DNA from: Rana temporaria
Lineage: Eukaryota; Chordata; Amphibia; Anura; Ranidae
Assembly (NCBI RefSeq): GCF_905171775.1
Contig: NC_053494.1
Location: forward strand, 162,720,101 to 162,784,100
Direction: 5' to 3'
Length of the DNA: 64,000 nucleotides
Shown piece by piece: positions 33,503 through 46,625 of this stretch. The notes below the pieces were generated by a model. It worked only from the letters and a program-made list of their open reading frames with translations. It was not told the origin of the DNA and ran no database searches. Both the position numbers and the translations under genes were made by a program. Within the stretch, counting starts at the first letter, position 1, and each line of letters starts with the position of its first letter.

Positions 33503-34858
33503 CAGTTTAGCGGCCAAATAATTTGAGGTATCCACTGACATCTTGATAATCACACGATCCTGCAAAAATGTAATGACTGGTCGATGATTATCATGTCCAG
33601 TGAGCAGAGCAAAGGACAGGGTTTAGTTCCCAAGTCAAGACTCATAGTGACAGATAGTCCCTGGGATAAGAGGAGCTCACAGGAGCACACAGGATGAATC
33701 ACCTAAAAACTAATATGTCAGAGCATATAATGACAGTTTTTAGTGTTTCATATCTATAGGTGCCCTGAAAACACCATTGATTGTCATCTATTGGAGAAAC
33801 AGCACTTGCACAGGTTATAAAAATCTTCCACCTGGAAATCCAAAGAATAGAGATGTCACTGAGCTCCTCTGCGGTCCAAGACCAAAGAAAAAGAAGTTAA
33901 CCTTAGCATAGTCTAGAATTCTCATATATTTGATAACCATGTGACACATAGGGATATGGGTGACCACATGTCTAGTTGCCACTATTGTCTACTGGAACCT
34001 TTTCCAATCCAAGAGAACCTCGTTAGAATCAGTTTCGGTTAGGTTGATTTTTTACTTTCTATGTCACGTGCCCCATGGCTGCCACCAATCTTATCATTCA
34101 TACTATTTTGTTATAAATTACTAGCTGTTCAATATTTTAGAAAGTGCATTTATAATACTTTTGTTTTACAACACTATAGGACATCTTTGAAGATTTGTGT
34201 CCTACTGCCATCTGAACTCTCCAAGACTATTTTTATATTTACAACTATTATAGAGCTGAATGCAGCCATGTGGGGGCTACAATAGATTTAACAGATTAAT
34301 TTATTCTAGTGTGTTTTAGCAAAAGAATAGTGTTGCAAAAAAAAGATGTTTTTTTCTTAATGATTTATCGGGTAATGTAGTGGCAACAGCCAATACAATG
34401 AGCAGATCTGAATTGAGTTTTAGTCATTTCACAAGACCAAAAAAAATGTAAAAACATCTTTTAGTCCACAGGCAGGTCATCAATCTCTTTTATAACATCC
34501 CGAGTAGAAACAGCACATTCTCTGAAATACTATCAGCGTGAAATGATATTTCTTTAGCAAGATGCAGTAAACAATATAATATGTATTTCAACTAACATTT
34601 AATATATGGCTGGGTACTTTTTTTTAACTGAAGCAATCTCAGAAACACAGCAGTAGCCTGAAGACACCTTTTTGAAGTATTTTTAATAAGGAAAATGAAG
34701 CAGATCTTGAAAGAAAATTGTAAAGAAATAACAGGGAAAGTTATTTTGTGTTTTTACTATAACATTAATCTAAAAAAAGATTCTAACAGTTTTACATTTT
34801 TTTTGCATACATAGAGTGTTGTATTTTTCATGACAATATCTCATAAAACTGTTTTGTG
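33503..34858. other. No gene recognised
   Basis: AT-rich sequence without repeat or ORF that I can support. Confidence 0.4.
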
Positions 34859-35095
34859 TGCCCCATCAGAGTTTTTCCATCGGAAAAGAATATTCCGTTC
34901 GTCTGTATGGAACTCCGACGGAGCAAAAAATAAGCATGCTCAGAATCAAGTCGACGCATGCTTGGAAGCATTGAACTTTATTTTTCTCGGCTCGTCATAG
35001 TGTTGTACATCACCGCATTTTTGATAGTAGGAATTTGGTGTGACATTGTGTATGCAAGACAGCTTGAACAGAATTCCGATCGTGTTTACGGGGCA
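34859..35095. mobile_element. Harbinger B-type MITE, one end shortened
   Basis: The right end gatcgtgtttacggggca is a typical terminus. The left end has only tgcccca before the interior, so about 15 bp are missing. The interior (reverse) carries gctgtcttgcatacaca, gagccgagaaaaat, gttcaatgcttcc and gtcgacttgattctgagcatg, almost as in 15389-15694. Confidence 0.8.
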
Positions 35096-35208
35096 TACGT
35101 GACCTAGAATACTTTGTACATTTTTTCACAAAGGATGCAGTGAGCATATTTTCTGTAAAAATACCAGTTAGAGGACATATCAAAAGGATAGAAATCGAGT
35201 CTGTATTT

Positions 35209-35255
35209 ACAGTGCCTTGAAAAAGTATTCATACCCCTTGAAATTTTCCACACGC
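35209..35255. repeat. Tc1-like terminal sequence
   Basis: acagtgccttgaaaaagtat followed by tcatacccc matches the start of Tc1-type TIRs common in fish and frogs. No partner end is seen; a cacg microsatellite follows. Confidence 0.5.
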
Positions 35256-37368
35256 ACGCACGCACGGCTACGTCCCAGCCAGCTTAGAGGATTGCGGTGG
35301 AGGTACACTAGCGAACAGCCCAACGCATCTCTAGCCCACTTTGGACGGCTGACACTGTTTTATTTGTATGGTACCCTGATTCATTTGGGACCATTATATG
35401 CATTTTTTATTTATGTTACCTTTTTTTAAATAAATGACTCCCTGGATTTTACATTCTACACTATGCGGGCATTTTTTTCATCCGAGTGATACGCTGTGAC
35501 ACGCCGCAAGGGGTACACACCCCTCAGGACCTGCACGGAGGATCGACACTGGCCGGGAACCAAAATAGGGAAATTTTCCATCAGTGAGAGGAAAGGCTTC
35601 ATCGTCCCATCACCAACTGCCTTTCACCCCTTCTGAGGTACATACATCTGGTGAGTGGGGACCCACAGGGGGAGCACAAAAGTCACCTTCTAACAGCATT
35701 TTGAAGAACAGCACTGGAGAATTGCACCTTACTAGTTCACTTCACTTTAACTAATTTAATAAAAATAAAAAAATTATTTTATTTGTATTTATTGGAATTA
35801 GCTATTCACGCATTGACTGCATATGTTTCTTTGAGCACTGGTGATACAGTTCATCAGCATTTTTCGTTACCTACTAGGACTAATGGAAAGCATTGGTTTT
35901 ATATATACCTTTCCATAAGTGCCCAATCAGGTTATTGCTGCGATTTTTTTATTGACTTTATACAGTTTATATCATTTGGCATTTGCACTTGTATGCTTTT
36001 CACACTGTGTTCATTCACATCATATATCTATTATTCACTTGGGGTACATCAGAGCACAGGAGGTGCTCACCACACATACCTACCTGATTGCACAGGATCC
36101 TAACACAGTACTACACAAGTTTTTGCTTATACGTAGTACATTAGAGCACAGGAGTTTTTCACAAGATTTAGTCACTTACCTGACTGCACAGGTCCTGACA
36201 ATCCTGTACTTGTTTCTGCAGAACACAACCATACTTCTACAGAGATATTCCACTTCATCTCATTTACCCTACTTGGGCCCCCATTGAGGCTAGTGGCCAC
36301 GGCATAGGTATTTCTCGATTTACTGCCTGTCAGAATAAAGGGATTATAGGGAGTTCATACCATATATGAGCTAGCCCTGCTACAGGATACCCGACATAGA
36401 TACATCTGTTGCTGGGATTTAACACTCTCCTCACCCCCCCCACTTCACATTTTAAGAGTGGGCTGCGCCATCCAACCCTTTAACATATAATACACTACAC
36501 AGGCCTCTCCATTGGGGCACTACAGGGAGGCCGCAGCTCTCACCCGATACCTTAGTGTGGATTTTCTTTATTAAATAACCAAATAAAACAGCTTTGGTTG
36601 GACTTACTAAGATTTGGTAACGGCGGCTTGACATCAACACGTAAGGCCTCACCCCACATGTTTCATGCGCATGCATGTCCCTAGAGGTTCCGATTGATTA
36701 TATGTTTTAACGTGGACTTTTATCACTCTATTTTATTAATAATGATAAAATACTACACTATATAAGTGTATTTTGGGACTCCGTGTAGTGAGCTTTCTCT
36801 TAAAACCAGATTAAAAACACTTAAGCCATCTCCAGATGCATGTACAAACCACAAGACCCAGCTTGGTATGTGTGGTGATGTCACATCCAATGCTCCGCCC
36901 TACGCATTTTGTCATCTGACGCCCTAAAGCGACACTGTTTATTGTAAGTGTTTTTATACTGGTTTTAAATAAAGGTTTATTACCGTTTTACACTATGCAA
37001 ACCCTATTCGTCTCCTTTCAAGTGGAAGGATGTGAACGGAGGATGGATAGCAAGTGGTGAAAACTATATTTAGGGATTTGCTGGGTCTGGATTACTGGGT
37101 CTTCTAATTTCATCTTCATATGTGCTTTCATTGGCGTCCGCAGAACTTTTTTAATGTCATTTTAAGGTCACCCATGCTCCACCCCTTTTTAATAATGTCA
37201 TGAAGGGGAGAGGCTAAATCATTATCACATAAAACGCAGGCATGCAAATGAATAGAAGGATCAAGCTGCCATTGTCTGATTAGCAATTTCTAACCTGTTT
37301 TTATGTTTACAGAGGTTTCCACTATTGACTTTTTTCTTTCCGAAAACGCTGCTGCTAAATGTAACAGT
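35256..37368. other. No gene; degraded repeats, including a 'catgtttcatgcgc' repeat at about 36440-36930
   Basis: Only short accidental frames. The 36440-36930 part has the texture of the cgtttcg-containing repeats (cccacatgtttcatgcgcatg). Confidence 0.3.
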
Positions 37369-38700
37369 AGACATGTGTGGTTCGTTTAGTTCTTAATTAA
37401 AATACGGGAGAATTTTTGTTTTTTGGAAACTCAGATGAATTACAATAGTACCGAATTTAAATGAATCCGAAATAATAAATTCAGACAAGATTCGAATTTG
37501 AACCATTTTTGAATACTTTTTGAATATTTTGTGAATTCGAAAAGTTTTAAAATTCGAAGACTTTTCCAATTTCCAAAGAGAATAATATAGAATAGAAAAT
37601 AAGGGAATAGAATCGAATAGAAAAAAAAATAATGGACTAGAAAAGTATATAACAGAAAATAAAATAATAGAATATAATAGAGTAAAACAGAAAAAATAGA
37701 ATATAAAACAAATAAACAGAATAGACTAGAATATAATAGAAACAAATAGCATAGAATAGAATAACATAGAATATAATCATCTTCTGAAATTCGATATTCA
37801 AAAAGAATAAATTTGAATACATAAGAAAATAATAGAATAGAAAAGAATAGAATAGATTAGAACAGAAAACAATAGATTAAAATAAGCAATAGAATAGAAT
37901 AGAAAGAATATAACCATTTCACAAAATTCTAATTTGAATAAAACTGAAAAGAATAGATTAGAATAGAATAGAAAATAACAGAATAGTATAGAAAAATATA
38001 AACAAAAGAAAAGAATAGAAAGAATATAACCATCTTCCGAAATTCGAATAGAATAAATTTGAATAGTGAAGAATAGAATAGAATAGAAAATATAAGAAAA
38101 TAATAGAACAAAGAAATAAAAAAAAAGTATAATTAAAAAAACTATAGAAATTAATAGATTAGGATAGAAAGAATATAACCATTTCCCAAAATTTAAATAG
38201 AATCACTATGAATTTGAATAGAATAGCAAAAAATAGATTAGAATAGGAAGATGGTTATATTCATTCTATTCTATACTATTCTGTTGTTTTTTTCTATACT
38301 ATTCTGTTATTTTCTATTCTATTCTATTATTTTCTATTCTATTCAAATTCGAATTGATTCTATTTGAATTTTGGAAAATGGTTATATTATTTCTATTCTA
38401 TTCTATTGTTTTTTTTAATTCTCTTCTTTTCTATTCTATTCAATTCTATTATCTATTAATCTTTTATTTTCTATCCCATTTTGTTCTGTTTTACTCTATT
38501 ATATTATATTATTTTATTTTCTGTTATGTTCTTTTCTATTCAATGTTTCTATTCTTTTCCTTTATCTTTTATTCTATTTTATTCTCTTTGGAAATTGGAA
38601 AACTATTTGAATTCGAAAAAAATATCAAATTAGAAAAACAAACAAATTTATGTAAATAACAAATAAAAACAAAACAAATTGTTTTGTTCTGCATATGTCT
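37369..38700. mobile_element. Foldback-like element with 'agacatgtg' ends and aatagaa arms
   Basis: Left agacatgtgtggttcgttt and right ttgttctgcatatgtct are imperfect TIRs. The left arm (about 37530-38240) is made of aatagaata units; the right arm (about 38260-38600) is their reverse complement. The boundary phrase cttttccaatttccaaagag (37560) recurs inverted at 38583 (ctctttggaaattggaaaac). Centre near 38250. The open frames in it are low-complexity artefacts. Confidence 0.75.
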
Positions 38701-38958
38701 AATAGTAAGTGACTGCTTTAGCTTCAGCGCCCCCCCCCCCCCCCTTTGCGGTAGCTTGCGACGCCAGCACTGGTGCACCAAGGAACGCATGGGCATCCTG
38801 CGATTTGCCGCTTTTTCTAATCACAAGATGTGAACGGAGCCTAATATGTCACTTTATATACATGTATTCTCATTTTCTGTTTATAGCATTGGATATTTTT
38901 AAAAAATTTTTTTTAAGATTTTGCATTTGATTGAGATATATATTTCTTTTGTATTGGT
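38701..38958. other. Short spacer with C run
   Basis: C run at about 38731-38744 and the phrase tgtgaacggagcctaat, suggesting a degraded MITE end. No gene. Confidence 0.3.
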
Positions 38959-39823
38959 TTAACCACTTCATCCCCGGAAAATTTGGCTACTCAATGACCA
39001 GGCCATTTTTTGCGATACGGCACTGCGCTGATCTAACTGACAAGTGCGCGGTCTTGCAACATTGTACACAAACAAAATTGACGTCCTTTTTTCCCCCCAC
39101 AAATAGTGCTTTCTTTTGGTGGTATTTGATCAATTTTGGAGAAAAAAAACATGATATTTTGTACTTTTTCAAAAAAGCCTATTTTTTCCTCAGTTTAGGC
39201 CGATATGTATTCTTCTACATATTCTTGGTAATAAAATTTGCAATAAGCGTATATTGATTGCTTTGCGCAAAAGTTATAGTGTCTACAAAATAGGGGAAAG
39301 ATTTATGGCTTTTTTTTTACTAGTAATGGTGGTGATCAGCAATTTTTATCGGGACTGCAACATTATGGCGGACAGATCGGACACTTTAGACACATTTTTG
39401 GGACCATTGGTATTTATGCAGCGATCAGTGCTATAAAAATGCACTGATTACTGTGTAAATGTCACTGTCAGGGAAGGGGTTAACAGTAGGGGCGATCAAG
39501 GGGTTAACTGTGTTACCTAGGGAGTGATTCTAACTGTGGGGGGATGGGACTGCCTGGGTGAGTAGATCGATCGTTGTTCATATTTAGTATGAACAACAGA
39601 TCGCGCTCCTCACCCCTGACAGCATGGAGATCCGTCTGTTTACATTGACCGTTGTGGAGCGGTCGTGGGTGCCCGACGGTCATTGCGACCGCCAGACACG
39701 CGCATCAGCTGGGGTATCGCGCCATGGGCGCGGGTGCCCCCTAGTGGTCAAAAGGCGAACCGACATACAGCTACATCGGTTCGCCCAGGGGAGTCAAAAT
39801 GCCGCAGGTCGGGAACGGGTTAA
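38959..39823 (-). mobile_element. Family Q element, reverse orientation, full-length
   Basis: TTAA at 38959-38962 and 39820-39823. Runs in reverse order of 27210-28186, from ccacttcatccccgg and ggccattttttgcgatacgg to gccgcaggtcgggaacgg. The GC-rich end again abuts a family P element at a shared TTAA. Confidence 0.75.
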
Positions 39824-40257
39824 AGGAGTTGTAAAGGAAAAAAATGTTTTGCTGAAATGACTGGTTACAGGGTATAGAGACATAATAGTTAACTGATTCC
39901 TTTTGAAAATGATTAAAAATAGATACAAATCAATCATATAATGTACCTGTAGTTTCAGTTTCGTTTTTGCATGTTTCCTGCTTCTCTGCTGCACAGAGCC
40001 AATCCAGGGCAGTGATGGTTTGGAAAACGAAACTGATTGGTGTTTAGGGGTTTTAGACACACAGTATTCACACCTCCCTGATTAGTGACCACAGAGAGAA
40101 AGCTCCCATGACTTTTTTCATCAGGAAACAGACAACCAGGAAGTGTTCAGAACAGAGAAGGATTACAGCAAAAACGAACAATGAGGACATGAAACCAGGA
40201 CTGCAGTAAGGTAAAGGACGCTATTTAGCTAAAAAAAATCCTTTAGTGTCCCTTTAA
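39820..40257. mobile_element. Family P element adjoining Q at a shared TTAA
   Basis: TTAA at 39820-39823 and 40254-40257. Left aggagttgtaaaggaa and right (reversed) agggacactaaagg are imperfect TIRs. The interior has the symmetric pair gtttcagtttcgttttt / aaaacgaaactgatt. Confidence 0.6.
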
Positions 40258-42340
40258 ATTAGGATGATTTTGCCCCAAATTATCATGCCAACAACTGATT
40301 TATTTAAGCATATCTAAACCTGACAACAAAAATGTAATATGCGCAGCTTTCCACCGAGGTGGGGTGGCTGCATTTGTTTTCTGTTTTCATTTGCAGCAAC
40401 ACACTTTCAGTCCTAGGGTGACAGCGGTCATCCACTGTATCTTAGCTGTGTAGAAGTTTTGAAACCGTAGGACAGGACTAAACAACGCCACTTCTCTTCT
40501 CCACAACATGAGGTTGAAGTCTATTGTAATCTGTAGAGAATCGGGAATTGATGTAACTGACAGAGCACTTATTGAACAGAGATAACAAACCACTTTTATT
40601 AGCATAGTAAGTATAGTATAGTATAGAGACCAAAAGAAAGCAAATAAGAGAAGTGCATTGTTAAAGTTTGCATACATTTTAATTATAGAAGTTGGAAACT
40701 CACATGATATTACTTTATCACACAATCTCCAGTACACATGAGCATTTAAAACCCATATATCTAACTATGAATGTTGTTAAAAGCTTTTTTTATCTAAACC
40801 ATTGTAATTAATGTTTACTGTCCCTTTAAACAAATAACCACCATGCAAGCATTTAGGACCTTGTATATGGAAAAATAACTTTACTGGCTGAACACCAATT
40901 TCCATAAGAGAAGCAAAGATGACGTAATTTGTGACCTGCCAAAGATTGCGCCACTTGAGCAGGCTTGATAAATAGACCTTTTAGGCAAATAAGTTAAACA
41001 ACAAAAATGTGACATTTTAGATGAAAATATATCTCAATCCATTGTTTAAAACTCATACTCTTTCAATTAAATGAAGATTCATGGCATAGTCACATATTTC
41101 CTTGTCAAATAAATGATGTCTCACATCAACTACCACACCAATTCCTACTTATAGAAACAGGGGGATTTATAAATTCATCACGTTCATAAGATGTGAGAGA
41201 CAAACTGAGGTAGTCAATAAAATACACTTGTCAGCTAGCATGTATCTCTGAGTCTAAACCACTACACATCACAAGTCATGATTGAAGGCTTGTGTCTCCA
41301 ACAGTCGGCAAGTGTGAAATGACTTGCAATAAGTTCCAATCCAAGATAACACACAATGAATTTAGGAATGAAGAGCTGATATATGCAGACAAAGGAGAAT
41401 TGAGGTAACAAATGCATAAAAGAAACTAAGCATTGTTATGTAAAACACATTGTCAGGATCTTGGAGGGTCAGGGTGGGCCATTCCTACCATGAGACAAGG
41501 TTAGAGTTAGGTGTCAGCCTCTAGAAGCACCTTCCAGTCTGGTTATCATCCACAGATGTCTGCTGTTTGGGTGATCATTTCTGAGACAACGCAAATGCAA
41601 ATTAGTTTTCCCGTGCTGTTTTCTCAATGTCCAAAAAAAAAAAGAAAAAGATAAACAAACAATTATACGTAGCCAGTCAAAACCCAACTAAGCTTAAACC
41701 TGTTCCCACCCCTATTCTGAGCCCTATACTAACTACCCTTTAAAGGTAAGGTGTGTATACTTGCCCAATCTAAGGGTGCTCCGTTCTATTCATGTGATCT
41801 TTCCAGTGGTAGGCTTTGCCGAAGAGTAGAGATTGCTGCAGGGTGGGGACAACACCCATAGACTTACTATGGGGCGTCTGTTGTCAGCCGTGTCACCTCT
41901 CTGCTGAAGCCGGCGCTGGGAAATGACCACATGACCAGAGCAGTGTGCCCTTAAATTGGGTAATTAAACACATCTTTTCTGTACAGGGTAGTTAATATAG
42001 GGCTTAGAATGGGGGTGGTAGCAGATTTAAAAGCAGTTAGGTTTTGATCAGACTTGGTAAAAAATACATCAAAAAAGTGCACCCTGACCCAATAGTATGG
42101 TATTTCACCGGTCAAGGGTTTTTCACCTGGTGGGGTGACTTAAAACACTGGCAAACTTGATGAGGCTACTATTTTAATGTTATTTTTACTTTCTTTGTTT
42201 AGTCTTTCTTTTTGAATTTTGTTTGCTTTTTACATGGCAGTTTGTATGCTGATAATTTTTGTATACCCTTTAAAATTCAATAAACAGAAGTATACAAAAA
42301 AAACAAATACGTCAAAAAATAAAATAAAAACACAGGTGTT
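40258..42340. other. No gene recognised
   Basis: AT-rich. A small gtatagtata run lies at 40612-40626. Accidental frames only. Confidence 0.4.
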
Positions 42341-42349
42341 ATAAAATAT

Positions 42350-43222
42350 CCAGCATCGTTTTTTTACTATGGCCGGTTCTCTGTAAGATAAAAGTGGTCC
42401 CGTGGGCGGATTCCCAACGGAATCACTTTTAGAAGCGGCAGGAAGGGTGCCCCCCACTGTTTCCCAGTCATTCTGGGCTTACCTGACCCATCAGTAAAGC
42501 CTGAGAACAATCCATTGAGGCCGTTAGCTGGGCAGGAAGACAAGTGAGACCAAGGTGGCCATCACTCGTCTCTATGCCCTGGGAGGACCAGAGCGACGTC
42601 TGACGTCACTTCCAGTTCCAGGGCCATAACAATTTTTTATTCATTTTTTAAAGTAAAGGTTCAAAAAACTTTTTTCAATAAAGAGGACCCGTCATCCTTA
42701 TTTCTATTACAAGGGATGTTTACATTCCTTGTAATAGGAATAAAAGTGATACAAAAATAAAGGGACAATGTAAAAATAAAAAATAAAAAGTAAAATAAGA
42801 AAAAAAATGAATTAAGGAGCCCCACCCCTCCGTGCTCACTTGACGCATTAGTAAGCCACGCAAGCATATGTTCAAACCACACATGTGAGGTATCACCATG
42901 ACAGTGACAGAAATAATTCTAGCACAAGATCTCCTCTGTAACTCTAAACAAAAAAACTGTAAAAAATGTTAAAGCGTCGCCTAAGGAGATTTTTAAGTAT
43001 GATAGTTTGACGCCATTCCACGGGCGTGCACAATTTTAAAGCATGACATGTTAGGTATCTATTCACTTGGTAAAACATCATCTTTTACATTATGCAAAAG
43101 AATTGGGGTAACTATTGTGCTTTTTTTTCCCAAACAATTGCGTTTGAAAGACCACTGCGCAAATACTGTGTGACATGAAATATTGCAACGATCGCCATTC
43201 TATTCTCTAGGGTCTCTGCTAA

Positions 43223-43302
<80 letters not shown>

Positions 43303-43398
43303 GTTAAGGGGTTGTAAGTAATTTTTTTTTTTCAAAAACTACTAATTTAAACTTTTAAACAAAAAGTTCCAGAAAAGGCCTGGTCTTCAAATAGTTAA
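42350..43398. repeat. Large dispersed repeat ending at TTAA, Q-related
   Basis: Contains gcggcaggaagggtgcc and caagatctcctctgtaac, a long TA microsatellite, and the end aggcctggtcttcaaatag followed by TTAA (43395-43398). That end resembles the right end of Q (ggcctggtctttgacc), and the next element starts at the same TTAA. Confidence 0.5.
43227..43302. repeat. TA dinucleotide microsatellite
   Basis: About 37 uninterrupted ta units. Confidence 0.95.
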
Positions 43399-44072
43399 AG
43401 TAGTTTTCAGTAATTTACCTAATCCATTCTGTATCCTAAAACAGTGCCCCCCTGTCTCTGTGTTTCAAAATTCCTCCTTCACTATATCTCACGGCGGCTC
43501 CCGGCGCTCATGTAACCAGCTGTGTCTCCTCTCTGCCCGTCTTGCAGAAGCAGCGGGCAGGAACAAGGTTTCCCCGCTGACGTCAGTGGGACATGAGGAG
43601 GAGAGGAGACACGGCCGGTCACGTGATCGCCGGGAGCCGCTGTGAGATATATGGTGAAGAAGGTATTTTTTTCATGAAACACAGAGATGGGGGTGCACTG
43701 TATTAGGATGCAGAACAGACAGTATACTAATATATTGGTTAATTCCTGCAGCAGGAGGGGGATGGGGCGGCGCTGTCACTAGGTGACACACAAAGAGGGG
43801 AGGAGGAAAGAGGAGATAGACACAGAAGAGCAGATTGCGGATGACGAAGGCACGCAAACAGACCACGGTATCAGCGGCTCAACAGCCATGATTATTGTGG
43901 TCTGTTTGTAGAGGGGAGAGTATAGCCAGGCAGGATCAGCCAGGTATTACAGGTGTTACAGGGAGCCAAATTACACAGCACAAGCACTGTGCTGTATAAA
44001 ATGCGTTAAAGAAACAGAATCATTTTTTTTTGTGTTTTTTTGTGGGGTTTTTTCGGTTAACAAGCGCTTTAA
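43395..44072. mobile_element. TTAA-delimited element (P-like)
   Basis: TTAA at 43395-43398 and 44069-44072. Left agtagttttcagta and right cggttaacaagcgct are weak TIRs. The interior contains long inverted blocks: cacggcggctcccggcg / cgccgggagccgctgtg, and ggagacacggccggtcacg against cagctgtgtctcctct. Confidence 0.55.
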
Positions 44073-44335
44073 GCAAATAGATAAAATCATTGTTTTAGCT
44101 AATATATGCTGCCTCTAGTGGCTAATCTACAAATCTGTATATTTCGAACAATAAAAAAAAATAATGCCAGTATTTAAAATGCAAATTTCAATACAAAAAT
44201 GTATTTAAACAAATGCTCAAATAACTGACTAAGCTTAGAAATTGACTGAAAATACACCCTATTTTCTCTTTAAGCATTTTGTCCTGGTTTTTGAAGTTTC
44301 ATGCCAAAAGAGCACAAAGCTGTTGGCTTTTATCC

Positions 44336-44337
<2 letters not shown>

Positions 44338-44389
<52 letters not shown>
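44338..44389. repeat. TA dinucleotide microsatellite
   Basis: About 26 uninterrupted ta units. Confidence 0.95.
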
Positions 44390-45082
44390 TAAAGTTCTTA
44401 CAAGGTTGAACTATTTATGGAAATGCCTTTTATTTCCAAAAAGACAAATAATTATTTTGCGAGAAACAAATGAGTGGCGGTAACAGTTAAAGTTCATCTA
44501 TTAGACATGTGCAGTTTGAGAGTCAGCAGTATACACGATACTTGAACCAGCAGGAAACCATTTCTGTTATAGCAAGTTTTATTTATGGACATTCCACTTG
44601 CGCACCCCCTGACGCTACGCAATTTAATTTCATAACAGGACCAGAATAAACAACTGACTTTTTCACATTTAACATGTATGTCTATTTTCCCAGGTAGAGA
44701 TAAATCGTCGACTTAATTTATTCTTTCTTGATTATTCACAGCATGAACCAAAGAGATGTCCATCCATATAGAAGTAATAAAATATTAGACAAACAAGGCA
44801 TTTTAATCTGTACCTCTGACTGTAAGTTGAACAAATAGCTGTGTAGCTGTGTATTTGGCATTTTGGTCTTTGCTTATTAAAGTAGACTGTGTAAAAATCT
44901 ACGTAGATGAATGTAAGTGAAGTGCTGCGAGAATTGCTGGTACTTTGGAAACATTTTATTAAATAATCAGTTTTGTGCAAGTTACTAAAGTTCCAGTCAG
45001 GCTTTGCCTATGCTTATGTATAAGGTGGTTTACAACAGTACACACAGGGCCCTAGGCAAGACCAGCTACTTGCATCCGCCCC
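44390..45082. other. No gene recognised
   Basis: AT-rich. A lone agacatgtgcagtttg at about 44502 resembles the ends of the foldback family. Confidence 0.35.
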
Positions 45083-46126
45083 AGGGCCGATCCTAGGCAG
45101 GGTGCACAGGGTGCTTTGCACCCAGGCGCCTGCAGAGGTGGGGGCGCCGAAGTGCCAGAGTTCTCTTCTCCCCTCCTTGTTTGTGTCTGTCCAAAACTAG
45201 TGTTCTGAGCATAGGTGTGTGTCCGTCCAGAACTGATGTGTGGGTATAGGGCAGCCCGTCCAGCCTGGCAGTGCTCAGGGGAGGGGCCGCTCCTCTTCCT
45301 GACACGAGAGTTCTAGTTTTCAGAGTGCTGATGTGCAGGAATTAATTCCTCACACTGGGAGTCTTGGATCCCACACTGTCTCCACCAACTCCAATTGGAA
45401 TGCCTCCCCCTCCCATCTCTATCTCGGGCTGCACAGAGAGAGAACGAGGTGAGTCACAGTGTTCAGTGTGCTGGGGGATGGCATCCCCAGCATCCCTTTA
45501 CATGTTCTCTGGACTGCCCCTGCTCTAGATGTTTTATTGCATGATAGATTGCATAGAATACACAGCCCCTGCCCATCTCCTGTACTATGTCTGCAGTCTC
45601 TGACTATCTCCTGTACTATGCCTGAAGTCTCTGACCATCTCCTGTACCATGTCTGCAGTCTCTGACCATCTCCTATACTATGTCTGCAGTCTCTGACCAT
45701 CTCCTGTACTATGTCTGCAGTCTCTGACCATCTCCTGTATCGTGTCTGCAGTCTCTGACCGTCTCCTGTATTGTGTCTGCAGTCTTTGACCGTCTCTTGT
45801 ATCATGTCTGCAGTCTCTGACCATTTCCTGTATCATGTCTGGGGGCTCTTTCTAACAGACTCTTTAACAGAAGCCCTCTCTGTGTCCATCAGAGAGGCCC
45901 CCCTCCAGGTCCCAATAAAGTACTCTCTTCCTGTATTTTGTTTATTGTTAAGAGATCATGTAAGGATCCCAGGTTAATGAATACTTCATGGGGGAGCATC
46001 TCTGTGGTTGAGTCATTGACATAGAAACATTTGTAAAAGGGAGGAGTTAGTAAAATTACCACGTCCATGTGGGGGGTGCCAGAAATATTTCTGCACCCAG
46101 GCGCCTGTGACCCTAGGATCGGCCCC
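45083..46126. mobile_element. TIR element (about 1.04 kb) with internal minisatellite
   Basis: Left gggccgatcctaggcagg with gcacccaggcgcctgc, and right gcacccaggcgcctgtgac with cctaggatcggcccc, form inverted ends of about 45 bp with a small offset. No transposase or clear target duplication. Class unknown. Confidence 0.65.
45574..45840. repeat. 31-bp minisatellite, about nine units
   Basis: The unit ccatctcctgtactatg followed by tctgcagtctctga repeats head to tail with small changes. Open frames through it are repeat artefacts. Confidence 0.9.
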
Positions 46127-46324
46127 CCCAAAAAGTAAAAATAAAGCCTGTGCAGGGATGCTTTCTCACCATGTGGAGACTGATGGGGGAGCTGGGAGAA
46201 AATGCACACAGCATGGCTTTATTGGCTGGATACCTCTTTTTTTACGGATTGGCTGAAGATTGCAGGAGATGGCTTTTGTCTCCAGCTAACATAATCCAAT
46301 CCTGCAGCAGAGTTTACTCCTTTC

Positions 46325-46625
46325 ATTAGGGTCCCCAAAGTTTTCCCCTTACATAAGAGTCCCCCCTTATTTTTATCAGTGTCCCCAGAGTCTCCCCCCT
46401 CTTGCATTAGAGTCCCAAGAGTGCTCTCTCCCTAAATCAGGGTCCCAAGAGTTCACCCTTACACCATAGTTGCTCATTTATTAGATTCCACAAGGTCAAC
46501 CCCTAAAATCAGGGTCTCCAGAGCCCCCTTAAATCAGGGTTCCCAAAGCCCCTTTACATAAGGGTGCCTAAAGCCCCCTTACGTCAGGGTCCCTAGAGCC
46601 TATTTCCTTTCAATAGGGCCCCCAA
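46325..46625. repeat. Degenerate tandem repeat (gggtcccnaagagcccccttacatca type)
   Basis: About ten imperfect units of 25-35 bp, each with agggtccc or agagtccc followed by a pyrimidine-rich stretch and acat/aatca. Confidence 0.75.

Noticed and set aside
37440..38659. Phe/Tyr/Leu-rich frames resembling membrane proteins
   Set aside because: Low-complexity translation of the aatagaa/ttctatt arms.
44301..44483. Frame with an IYIYIY run
   Set aside because: Translation of the TA microsatellite.
45419..45805. 128-codon frame on - with repeated ETADIVQEMVRDCRHS-like units
   Set aside because: Translation of the 31-bp minisatellite; no protein family.
45574..45840. CRISPR-like regular repeats
   Set aside because: Units are contiguous with no unique spacers, and the context is vertebrate.
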